Shown: positions 7,471 to 15,755 of the stretch, piece after piece
Numbering within the stretch: position 1 is the first letter of the stretch
Layout: each line of letters starts with the position of its first letter
The notes under the pieces: generated by a model
The model's database searches: none
Seen by the model: only the letters and a program-made list of their open reading frames with translations
What the model was told of the DNA's origin: nothing
Position numbers and translations under genes: made by a program
NCBI GenBank assembly: GCA_035939775.1
Contig: DASZFO010000269.1
Span: forward strand, 1-35,240
DNA: 35,240 bases
Reading direction: 5' to 3'
Origin: Pirellulales bacterium
GTDB taxonomy: Bacteria > Planctomycetota > Planctomycetia > Pirellulales > DATAWG01

Positions 7471-8598
7471 ATGCACGACCCACCCGCCACCGAAACGGAC
7501 GTTGATTTGCACTCGTCCGTGCGGCTGGCGCTCGTTTCAGGGATCGGCCCGCGACAGTGGCAAGTGCTCATCGAACGCTTCGGCACTCCGCAGGCCGTCT
7601 TGGCCGCCCCGGCCAGCCATTTGCGCGACGTGCCCGGCATCGGGCCAAAGCTGAGCCAAAAGATCGCCGCTGCGAACGACGAAATCGACGCCGAGGCGGA
7701 AATCGCGCTCTGCCGCGAATGCCGTATCGAGATCCTCACTCGCAATCACTCCGCCTATCCGCGCTCGCTCGCGGAGATCGCCGATCCGCCGGCGCTGTTG
7801 TTCATGCAAGGCGCTCTCGAACCGGCCGACGGACTGGCGATTGCCATCGTCGGCGCGCGCCATGCGACTCATTACGGCCTGACTCAAGCGGAGCGGCTCG
7901 CCGGGAGCCTCGCCCGGGCCGGACTCACGGTGATAAGCGGATTGGCCCGCGGCATCGACGCGGCCGCGCATCGCGGGGCGCTCGCCGCCGGCGGGAGAAC
8001 GCTGGCGGTGCTGGGGAGCGGAGTGCTGAACATCTACCCGCCGGAAAACCGCGAGCTGGCCTTCGACGTTCGCCAGCGCGGCGCGCTATTGAGCGAGGCT
8101 CCGCCACGCGGCGAGCCGCTGAGCGGCGCCTTCCCCCAGCGGAATCGGATCATCAGCGGGATGTCGATGGGGGTTGTGGTGGTCGAGGCCTCGTCGCGCT
8201 CCGGCGCGCTGATTACCGCCCGCCACGCGAGCGAGCAGGGCCGCGACGTGTTCGCCGTGCCCGGGCGCGTCGACAGCCGCATGTCGCAAGGCTGCCATCG
8301 CCTGATTCGCGACGGCGCGAAGCTCGTGGAAACCGCCGACGACATCCTCGAAGAACTCGGCCCGCTAGTCGCGGCCACCTCATCTCGCGATGGCCACGTA
8401 GTCCATCATCCGGCCGAACTCCTGCTCAACGAACCGGAGCAGCGGATCCTCGCCGCCGTCGATACCGCCCCGACTTCGATCGATCAGATTATCTCCACTA
8501 GCCGGCTCCCCGCCGCTCAAGTGCTCTCGACGATCAGCGTCCTCGAAATGCGCCGCCTGTTGCGGCGAGTCAGCGGCAATCTGGTCGTGCGGCCGTGA
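7471..8598 (+). CDS. dprA: DNA-processing protein DprA
   Basis: A 375-residue cytoplasmic protein that loads RecA on single-stranded DNA during natural transformation. The N-terminus has a helix-hairpin-helix region (LVSGIGPRQWQVLIERFG, DVPGIGPKLSQKI). The central Rossmann domain has IVGARHATHYG, ISGLARGIDAAAHRGAL, SEAPPRGEPLSGAFPQRNRIISGMS and VVVEASSRSGALITARHASEQGRDVFAVPG, which are the defining DprA blocks. A small winged-helix domain follows (about 305-370). I chose the ATG at 7471; the frame is open to 7372 but the extension lacks conserved content. The presence of DprA does not alone show competence, as many non-transformable bacteria keep it. Confidence 0.95.
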   Translation: MHDPPATETDVDLHSSVRLALVSGIGPRQWQVLIERFGTPQAVLAAPASHLRDVPGIGPKLSQKIAAANDEIDAEAEIALCRECRIEILTRNHSAYPRSLAEIADPPALLFMQGALEPADGLAIAIVGARHATHYGLTQAERLAGSLARAGLTVISGLARGIDAAAHRGALAAGGRTLAVLGSGVLNIYPPENRELAFDVRQRGALLSEAPPRGEPLSGAFPQRNRIISGMSMGVVVVEASSRSGALITARHASEQGRDVFAVPGRVDSRMSQGCHRLIRDGAKLVETADDILEELGPLVAATSSRDGHVVHHPAELLLNEPEQRILAAVDTAPTSIDQIISTSRLPAAQVLSTISVLEMRRLLRRVSGNLVVRP

Positions 8599-8633
8599 GA
8601 ACGGGGCGTCCACGCGGTTTGAACAGGGCTGTT

Positions 8634-8981
8634 ATGCCGACGATCGAGAGCAAAACGGTCGCACTTCTCGTCACAATCGCGTTCAGCGGGATCGGCGTTC
8701 TGGGGGATTACTTTCTCAAATTGGCCAGCGCAAACGAGCGGCCGGTAAAGACGCCGTGGTTTTTCATCGGCTTCGCGCTGTATGCGTCGACTGCCTTCGG
8801 CTGGGTGTTGGTGATGAAGCACCTGAAGCTGGCAACCATCGGAATCGTCTACTCAGTCTCGATGGTCTTGATGCTGACAGCGGTCGGCGTCGTGTTTTTC
8901 CGAGAATCGCTCGATTACTCCGAGATAGTTGGCCTCGTTCTGGCCGTTGCCTCGCTCATCCTGCTGATGCGTTTCGCCTGA
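8634..8981 (+). CDS. Small four-helix DMT/SMR-like membrane protein
   Basis: A 115-residue inner-membrane protein with four hydrophobic helices: about 8-32, 43-65, 69-92 and 96-115. The size and fold fit the small multidrug resistance / ArnE-like branch of the drug/metabolite transporter superfamily. It includes a GDYFLKLA stretch at the end of helix 1, like the family's T.LK.S, and a TIGIVYSVSMVLMLTAVGVVFF helix 3. The membrane-embedded glutamate that drives proton exchange in EmrE is not in its usual place; a glycine stands there and an aspartate lies four residues nearer the lysine. It may therefore act on a different substrate or need a partner. The ATG at 8634 is preferred; the stop of dprA is 35 bases upstream, so cotranscription is likely. 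Confidence 0.75.
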   Translation: MPTIESKTVALLVTIAFSGIGVLGDYFLKLASANERPVKTPWFFIGFALYASTAFGWVLVMKHLKLATIGIVYSVSMVLMLTAVGVVFFRESLDYSEIVGLVLAVASLILLMRFA

Positions 8982-9125
8982 ATCTTGAACTACTTCTTCG
9001 ATGCGTTTGGCGAAATCGCATGGCCGCATGAATGGCGCTCTTGGATAGTCAATTAAGAGTTTGCTTCCGCGAGCCGCAGTAGGTAGCATGGCGTAGCCGT
9101 CGCCTTCAATCCAACTGAGCCATCC

Positions 9126-9875
9126 ATGAACGTGCGTCTCGTCGTCGCCCCTCTCTGTCTGATCTCCGCGGCTGCTTTTGCCGCTGACTTGCCCGCGATC
9201 CCCGCCAAGTCGATCGCCGAGAAGAAGGAACTCCTGTTCTCCGACGATTTCGAGGGCGCCGAGCCCGCGAAGGTTTGGCACCAGGTCGTCCCGACTTTCG
9301 TCGTCGAAAACGGCGCGCTCAAGGGGACGCAGACCCGCGACAAGAACGTTCCCGCCGCTGACGGCAAGCCCGCCATCCAGGCCCACGCCGCCGTGCACGG
9401 TCTCGAAATCTCCACCAAGGACAGCGTCGTCGAGGTCCGGATTCGCTTCGAAGGCGCCTCGATGATCGACGTCGAGTTTGACGACCGCAAATACACCGGC
9501 TCCCACTACGGCCACATCTGCCGCGCCCAGGTGCGCCTCAACGGAGTGACCGTCATCGACGAACGCGACGGCGGCATGCGAAACGATATCTATGAGATGA
9601 AGAACGATCCCGCGAAGAAGGCCGAAGTCGCGAAGCTCCTCGTCGGCCGCAGCAAAACCTACCCCGCCCAGCTCGAGCCCGGCAAGTGGTACACCCTCGT
9701 CGTCGAGACAGTGGGCGACGAAATGCGAGTAACCCTCGACGGCAAGCCGTCCGGTTACCTCAAGTCCTCCGGCATCGCCCACCCGACCAAGTCCAAGATC
9801 GAACTCGGCGTCGGCGGCAAAGACGGCTTCTTCGACGATATCAAGGTCTGGAACGCCGTAGCGGCTCAGCCGTAA
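9126..9875 (+). CDS. Secreted DUF1080-like (3-keto-disaccharide hydrolase-type) protein
   Basis: A 249-residue exported protein. The signal peptide MNVRLVVAPLCLISAAAFA is followed by AD, a good cleavage site. The body is a concanavalin-like jelly roll of the DUF1080 / 3-keto-disaccharide hydrolase type: LLFSDDFEGAEPAKVWHQV near the start, VEVRIRFEGASMIDVEF in the middle, and GKWYTLVVETVGDEMRVTLDGK with a FDDIKVWNA ending. Such proteins are numerous in planctomycetes and act on or bind sugars. The exact activity here is unknown. Codon choice looks unlike its neighbours to the eye (many CTC, GTC and AAG), so recent acquisition is possible but unmeasured. It is convergent with the esterase gene, 71 bases away. 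Confidence 0.75.
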   Translation: MNVRLVVAPLCLISAAAFAADLPAIPAKSIAEKKELLFSDDFEGAEPAKVWHQVVPTFVVENGALKGTQTRDKNVPAADGKPAIQAHAAVHGLEISTKDSVVEVRIRFEGASMIDVEFDDRKYTGSHYGHICRAQVRLNGVTVIDERDGGMRNDIYEMKNDPAKKAEVAKLLVGRSKTYPAQLEPGKWYTLVVETVGDEMRVTLDGKPSGYLKSSGIAHPTKSKIELGVGGKDGFFDDIKVWNAVAAQP

Positions 9876-9946
9876 CTCGCGATTACGTCTTGGAAACTAA
9901 GCGCGGCGTCGGGCGGTCCGGATGGCACCGAGTCGCAAAACAAGTA

Positions 9947-11218
<1,272 letters not shown>

Positions 11219-11445
11219 TCATTTGCCATCTGCCAGTGCCTGCTCGGCTACGCCGCCGAGCCGATGAGTTCGCGTATTATGAAGGGTCTTGAATCGAATT
11301 GAAATCCTTGGCCAAAAAAGCGTGGGCAAAAAAACGCCAAAGTCCCTGCATGCTGGAGTTTGCCGGCGGCTCTTGCTACGATGCTGTCTTGGCAGTCTCC
11401 CCAACCAAGAAAACGCTTGCGGCTTAGCCGCGAAATGGAGCGAGC

Positions 11446-12021
11446 ATGTTTTCGGCATTCAAGCGGATCGGTTTAGCGGCATTCCTGGTGGTATTCAGCT
11501 CGGCGGCCCGCGCGGCCGACACGTTCACGGTCGATCCCGTGCATTCCTCCATCTCGTTCATGATCTCGCACGAGGGGATCAGCTACATTCACGGACGATT
11601 CAATCAATTCTCGGGCAAATTCACGATCGATCGCGTCGACCCAGCCAAGTCGTCGTTTGCGCTGTCGATCAAAGTGGAGAGCGTGGACACGAACAACCAG
11701 AAACGGGACGAGCATTTGCGTGCTCCCGATTATTTCAACGCCAAGCAATTCCCGGACATGACCTTTCAAAGCACGCGGGTCAAGCCGATCGACGCCGGCT
11801 ATGAAGTGACCGGCGACCTCACGCTTCACGGCGTTACGAAGGAAGTGACGTTGGACCTCAAGGGAGGCGACAAGCTCGTGGAATTTCCCAAGGGAACTCA
11901 CCGGATCGGAGTTACGACGACAACGACCATCAAGCGCAGCGACTTCGACGTCAAGGCCGGATTGCCATCCGTCGGCGACGAAGTTCATATCACCATGGGC
12001 ATCGAAGCCGCCAAGGATTGA
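11446..12021 (+). CDS. YceI-family periplasmic lipid-binding protein
   Basis: A 191-residue exported protein. A signal peptide (MFSAFKRIGLAAFLVVFSSAARA) precedes the YceI lipocalin-like barrel, which starts DTFTVDPVHSSISFMISHEGISYIHGRF. Later blocks FNQFSGKFTIDRVDPAKSSF, HLRAPDYFNAKQFPDMTFQST, GDLTLHGVTKEVTLDL and IKRSDFDVKAGLPSVGDEVHITMGIEA are all classic. Members bind isoprenoid lipids in the periplasm; the physiological role varies. The ATG has GGAGCGAG just upstream. The stop lies 17 bases before the ATG of the propeller gene, suggesting an operon. Confidence 0.93.
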   Translation: MFSAFKRIGLAAFLVVFSSAARAADTFTVDPVHSSISFMISHEGISYIHGRFNQFSGKFTIDRVDPAKSSFALSIKVESVDTNNQKRDEHLRAPDYFNAKQFPDMTFQSTRVKPIDAGYEVTGDLTLHGVTKEVTLDLKGGDKLVEFPKGTHRIGVTTTTTIKRSDFDVKAGLPSVGDEVHITMGIEAAKD

Positions 12022-12038
12022 AGTCGAGCGAGCCTCCC

Positions 12039-13037
12039 ATGAGCTGCAAAAGGAAGCGTTGTCGCGGGACCGCCGTTTTACTCATATCAGTCGTGCTGGG
12101 ATTAGCGGCGTCGCCGGTCCGCGCGGATGGGAAGGGGAAATGGATTCCCGTCTCCGACGAGGTGATCGCGCAACTCGAAAAACAGGGTAAGAAAATCGGC
12201 TGGCCCGGTTTGACCGGCGGAGTTGGCGTGGATCGCGCGAACGGCGATGTCTATATGATGGTCTGCGACAATGGGCTTTGGAAGAGTGCCGATCGCGGGA
12301 AGAGTTTCGAGCGCATCGATGGCGGCGCGATCGGCGGGCGATGTGAAACCGGATTCGCTTTGGACATCGACCCGGCCGGCAATCGCGTTGCCTGTTTTCC
12401 GGTTTATGGCCCCGCCGCGTCGAGCCTCGATGCCGGCAAGACCTGGCAGAAGAGCACCGCCAACCACGTCGATTGCATCGCCGTCGCTTGGCCCGATTTG
12501 GCCATGCTCTCGATTCGGCACGAAAGCGGTGGCGATTTGATCTTTGCTCCCGACGGCGGCAAAACCTGGAAGAGCCTCGGCAAAGGATTCAACGGCGTCG
12601 GCCTGTTCGACGTCAAGACGTTCGTGGCCTTCAAGGACAAGGGCATCTTGCGCAGCGTCGACGGCGGAGCAAATTGGGCGAGCGTTTCCGATCTCAAGCC
12701 AACCGGCAAGTCGATGCGAGTTCTCGACGGCGTCGGCTACTGGATCGGCGAACGGGGAGTTCTCACCAGCCCCGACAAGGGAGCGACATGGGCACTTTTG
12801 AGCAGTCCCGTCTCTTGCACCATCGGACCCTATTTCGGCAAGGATGCGAATCACCTTGTTGTCTTCGGCAAACAGGGAGCGATGGAAACGGCCGACGCCG
12901 GCAAGACGTGGAAATCGGCCGCCCCGCTGCCGCCCGGCATCGACGGAGGCTATATGTCTCAGTTCGGCTGGGACCCGATCCACGACGTTTTCTACGCCGG
13001 CAAGATGGGTCAGCCGACATTCAAGTACGAGCGCTGA
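12039..13037 (+). CDS. Exported BNR/VPS10-like beta-propeller protein
   Basis: A 332-residue exported protein. A signal peptide (CRGTAVLLISVVLGLAASPVRA) is followed by repeated Asp-box units: GLWKSADRGKSFERI, SSLDAGKTWQKS, LIFAPDGGKTWKSL, GILRSVDGGANWASV, GVLTSPDKGATWALL and AMETADAGKTWKSA. Each is the S-x-D-x-G-x-T-W type of turn found in sialidases and sortilin-like propellers. No sialidase arginine triad is apparent, so binding or structural roles are more likely than catalysis. It follows the YceI gene at 17 bases. I chose ATG 12039 over a TTG 21 bases upstream that overlaps the YceI stop. Confidence 0.75.
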   Translation: MSCKRKRCRGTAVLLISVVLGLAASPVRADGKGKWIPVSDEVIAQLEKQGKKIGWPGLTGGVGVDRANGDVYMMVCDNGLWKSADRGKSFERIDGGAIGGRCETGFALDIDPAGNRVACFPVYGPAASSLDAGKTWQKSTANHVDCIAVAWPDLAMLSIRHESGGDLIFAPDGGKTWKSLGKGFNGVGLFDVKTFVAFKDKGILRSVDGGANWASVSDLKPTGKSMRVLDGVGYWIGERGVLTSPDKGATWALLSSPVSCTIGPYFGKDANHLVVFGKQGAMETADAGKTWKSAAPLPPGIDGGYMSQFGWDPIHDVFYAGKMGQPTFKYER

Positions 13038-13129
13038 ACAGCCGAAGCCGCTGCCGTCGCTCGACTCTTGTAAATCAAATCTCCCGTAATTAGAGTTGGC
13101 TTAATGACTCTCTTTCTTGGAGGAGGCAG

Positions 13130-14038
13130 ATGTTCCGTTTCCGCTTGGTCTTGACCACGGCCTTCTTGATTGCCATAGCCGCCCCATGCGCAGTGGCGGT
13201 TGATGCTGCAGCGAGCGACAAGGAAGAATTGGACGCGATCCGGGCCGCCGCCAAGGCATACGTGAAGGCCCTTGAGCAGGGTAATCCGGACTCACTGACC
13301 TCCGCCTGGACGTCCGACGGCGATTATGTTGACGCCGCGGGCCGCTCGTTCAAAGCCCGCGACCTGATCGCCACTGAATTCCATAAGGGGACCGGCGGAC
13401 ATCGGCGCGATCTGCAAGCGACGATCGATCGCGTTCGTTTGATAACTCCCGAGGTGGCCGTCGAGGATGGTCATATCCAGCGCGCCGCCGCGCCCGGAGA
13501 GCCACCGTTGCGCAGCCGGTACACAGCCGTTTGGGTGAAGCGCGATTCTCGCTGGCTGCTGGATAGCCTGCGCGAAGCGGCGTTGTCGCAACCGACCGTC
13601 AATCCACGACTGGCAGAGTTGAAGTGGCTGCTCGGCGATTTTGCCGGCAGTTCGCTCGACGGAATGCAGATGATCGTGTCCGGCTCGATGAGCAGCGACG
13701 GAAACTTTTTGCTCCGCGAGTTCTTCGTGACCTTGCCCGACGGCGCCCGACGCCGGGCCAGCCAAAGGATCGGATGGGATCCGCTGGCCGGCGGCTTCAA
13801 GTCGTGGACCTTTCACTCCGACGGCGGCTACGGTGAAGGCGTTTGGAAGCGGCAAGGCGATGTTTGGCTCGTCAACAATAACGGCGTGTCGCCCGAGGGC
13901 AAACGCTCCTCCAAGACGACGATCTATTCGAAGATCAACGATGAGAGCATGATCGTCGCGTCGGTCGGCGCGATGGTCGAAGACCAGGCGGAGCCGGATG
14001 TGAAGCTGAAACTGGTCCGTCAATCGCCGAAAGAGTGA
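13130..14038 (+). CDS. Exported NTF2-like (SnoaL/DUF4440-type) protein
   Basis: A 302-residue exported protein. The signal peptide MFRFRLVLTTAFLIAIAAPCAVA precedes an NTF2-like domain (about 30-150): EELDAIRAAAKAYVKALEQGNPDSLTSAWTSDGDYVDAAGRSFKARDLI, then the RYTAVWVKRDSRWLLDSLRE ending typical of DUF4440/SnoaL folds. Residues 155-300 form a second, beta-rich domain (LKWLLGDFAGSS, SQRIGWDPLAGGFKSWTFHSDGGYGEGVWKRQGDVWLV) resembling small ligand-binding barrels. A very strong ribosome binding site, GGAGGAGG (13119-13126), lies just before the ATG, which suggests high translation. I do not know a function; the double-domain arrangement is frequent in planctomycetes. Confidence 0.75.
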   Translation: MFRFRLVLTTAFLIAIAAPCAVAVDAAASDKEELDAIRAAAKAYVKALEQGNPDSLTSAWTSDGDYVDAAGRSFKARDLIATEFHKGTGGHRRDLQATIDRVRLITPEVAVEDGHIQRAAAPGEPPLRSRYTAVWVKRDSRWLLDSLREAALSQPTVNPRLAELKWLLGDFAGSSLDGMQMIVSGSMSSDGNFLLREFFVTLPDGARRRASQRIGWDPLAGGFKSWTFHSDGGYGEGVWKRQGDVWLVNNNGVSPEGKRSSKTTIYSKINDESMIVASVGAMVEDQAEPDVKLKLVRQSPKE

Positions 14039-14095
14039 CCGTCCGGATCGGCGCATCGCAATTCGGAGCAAATCAATCGGCTTGAGGAGTTTTCC

Positions 14096-14806
14096 ATGTC
14101 CCCGCGGCGCGCGACCTCGACGCTGTCTCTGTCCCTGCTAGTCATTGCAGGATTGGCTCACTTGGGTGTTGCTCCTTTCTACATCACGGCCGCTCGCTCG
14201 GCGGAGTCCGATGGCGATCCCGAGGCCAGGAGCCAAATTCTCGACAGCCCGGCGTGGCGCCAGGCGATGGAGGGTTTCAACGAATGGCTCTCCGCTCAAG
14301 CGATCTACGACAAGAGCCAGGTTCCCCAAGTGCGAGCCCGAGTGAAGGACAAGATCAGCAAGATGTCCGTCAGTCAATTGCAAAGCTACTTGCAGGATAT
14401 GCAGCAAAAGCTGGCGATCATCAATAGCAAGGCGGCCTTCGACGCCCAGGCCATCGTCCTGGACGATTTGAACGTGGCCAGCAACGCCTATGCGGCCAAG
14501 CTCCGCAAGGAGTTGCCCGACCTCTCCACGATGACTGCCGGCCAGGTGCAACAGACTTTGATCGACCTTCAACAGCAACAGGCCCAAACGCGGGCCAATG
14601 AGGCCGCGTTTCAAACTGGCCGCGAGCAGGAACTTGCCGCGGTCAAAGCCTGGAATAAACAGACCGCCGACGCCAACGCCGCGGCGGAAGCGGCCATGTC
14701 GTCGGGCGCCGGCAATTATTCCGGCGGGCTTTACGCGCCGCGGCCCTACCAACCGCCCGTATACAATCCCGCCCCGATCATCGTCGGCTGGCCTTGGCCT
14801 TGGTAG
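14096..14806 (+). CDS. Exported helical/coiled-coil protein with Trp/Pro tail
   Basis: A 236-residue protein I do not recognise. An N-terminal hydrophobic stretch (LSLSLLVIAGLAHLGVAPFYITAARS) acts as signal or anchor. Residues 45-200 are strongly helical and glutamine-rich (SQLQSYLQDMQQKLAIINSKAAF, QVQQTLIDLQQQQAQTRANEAAFQ), consistent with a coiled coil. The end is low complexity (GGLYAPRPYQPPVYNPAP) and closes with GWPWPW. The ATG follows GAGGAG at a good distance. A 16-base tandem duplication spans its stop codon (14796-14827). It lies 57 bases after the NTF2-like gene and may share its transcript. Confidence 0.65.
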   Translation: MSPRRATSTLSLSLLVIAGLAHLGVAPFYITAARSAESDGDPEARSQILDSPAWRQAMEGFNEWLSAQAIYDKSQVPQVRARVKDKISKMSVSQLQSYLQDMQQKLAIINSKAAFDAQAIVLDDLNVASNAYAAKLRKELPDLSTMTAGQVQQTLIDLQQQQAQTRANEAAFQTGREQELAAVKAWNKQTADANAAAEAAMSSGAGNYSGGLYAPRPYQPPVYNPAPIIVGWPWPW

Positions 14807-14827
14807 ACAGCGGCCTTGGTAGACAGC
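14796..14827. repeat. 16-bp tandem duplication across a stop codon
   Basis: GGCCTTGGTAGACAGC occurs twice head to tail (14796-14811 and 14812-14827). The TAG stop at 14804-14806 lies in the first copy. The upstream GGCCTTGG also echoes the unit. This looks like a recent slippage or short duplication event. Confidence 0.8.
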
Positions 14828-14861
14828 GCCGACTCGCTCCGCGGTCGGTTATAATCACGGC

Positions 14862-15221
14862 GTGGCCGAGAATCCCGCGCCTATCCGCCGTTTCCAGTTC
14901 AGCCTCTGGACGCTATTCGTGATCGTCACGGTCACGGGCGTTATTGCCGGGGCGATTCGGTGGCTCGTCATTCTGACGGGCGGCAGAGTTGCCGTTTCCG
15001 TTCTCGTGGCGTTGTCGCTCGCGGCGATTTGGGTGCGGGTCTCGTTTTGGGGGCGCCGCTTCTGGCGGAAATGGGAGAGGCGGCGCGAGGAAAGAGTGCA
15101 ACACTGCGAAACAGAGGCCACGCGCAAGCTGTTGGAGTTGCCCGAGGTTAAGGAGGCGATTCTCGCCGTCAAGAGTGCGAACCCGCAGAATCCCGGCCAC
15201 ACCCCGGCAACGCGCCCATAG
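14862..15221 (+). CDS. Small membrane protein of the 'FSLWTLFV' planctomycete type
   Basis: A 119-residue protein starting at GTG. It opens AENPAPIRRFQFSLWTLFVIVTVTGVIAGAIRW, the arginine-then-FSL.TL leader that recurs in many planctomycete membrane proteins. A second helix follows (GGRVAVSVLVALSLAAIWVRVSF). The C-terminal half is a basic, charged cytoplasmic helix (RRFWRKWERRREERVQHCETEATRKLLELPEVKEAILAV). No enzymatic motif is visible. There is no competing ATG, and the leader position fixes the start. It is convergent with the small gene at 15280. Confidence 0.65.
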   Translation: MAENPAPIRRFQFSLWTLFVIVTVTGVIAGAIRWLVILTGGRVAVSVLVALSLAAIWVRVSFWGRRFWRKWERRREERVQHCETEATRKLLELPEVKEAILAVKSANPQNPGHTPATRP

Positions 15222-15279
15222 AATCCGGCTGCTTTCGCTGGCTCACTCGCCGTTGTCGCGATCGGCGGTTCCACCACGT

Positions 15280-15519
15280 TTAATTCGCGGCGGGGCGGTT
15301 GGTTCCGCTAGTGCGCGACCCCACCCAGTCGACCAACAGAAAGGTGCAGACGAAAAACGGGAAGATGCCATATAGCGTGTCGCTCACGGAATGCGAATGC
15401 CGGTCCACGGCGACAAACACAGTGGCGCAAAAAAGTGCGGCCAAGACGCAGACAATTGCGCCGGGGACCGAAACCGGAACGTAAAACCATCCAATGCGTG
15501 AGAACCATCGATCACTCAT
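15280..15519 (-). CDS. Two-helix membrane protein of unknown function
   Basis: A 79-residue protein beginning MSDRWFSRIGWFYVPVSVPGAIVCVLAALFCATVFVAVDRHSHSVSDTLYG, with a second helix IFPFFVCTFLLVDWVGSRTSG. AGAGG lies eight bases before the ATG at 15517-15519, supporting this start. The frame is open upstream to 16206, but that extension is antisense to another gene and not coding. The 'IGWFYVPVS...VDRHSHSVSDTLYG.FP' pattern is, as far as I recall, conserved in several phyla, with no known role. Confidence 0.7.
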   Translation of the reverse strand: MSDRWFSRIGWFYVPVSVPGAIVCVLAALFCATVFVAVDRHSHSVSDTLYGIFPFFVCTFLLVDWVGSRTSGTNRPAAN

Positions 15520-15648
15520 GGGAACCTCTGGAAAAATGCGGTGAGGGAGTATCCGACCGAGCGGCAGCGCGGAAATCATCCCACCGATTCTAGCATCCCT
15601 GACCAGACCGACGGGAGAACTCTGGCGGAGTTCCAAATCTGACTTGAC

Positions 15649-15725
15649 GGGTGCCATGGCCACTGCCCTGAGTGGCCATGCGCCGACACGGTCCATGCCC
15701 ACGCCGAGCCGTGGGCATGGCACCC
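15649..15725. repeat. Paired-hairpin palindromic element (77 bp)
   Basis: Hairpin 1 pairs CATGGCCACT (15655-15664) with AGTGGCCATG (15671-15680). Hairpin 2 pairs CCATGCCCACG (15693-15703) with CGTGGGCATGG (15710-15720). The ends GGGTGC and GCACCC close both into a three-way junction. The two halves are inverted near copies of each other. It lies between two minus-strand genes and could also act as a transcriptional barrier. Confidence 0.75.
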
Positions 15726-15755
15726 AGCGCTCGCCACCAATGTGACCGGCACATC

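Noticed and set aside
8982-9125. Possible tRNA or small RNA between the transporter and the DUF1080-like gene
   Set aside because: I could not find a cloverleaf, T-loop or terminator. The stretch shows no structure I can support.
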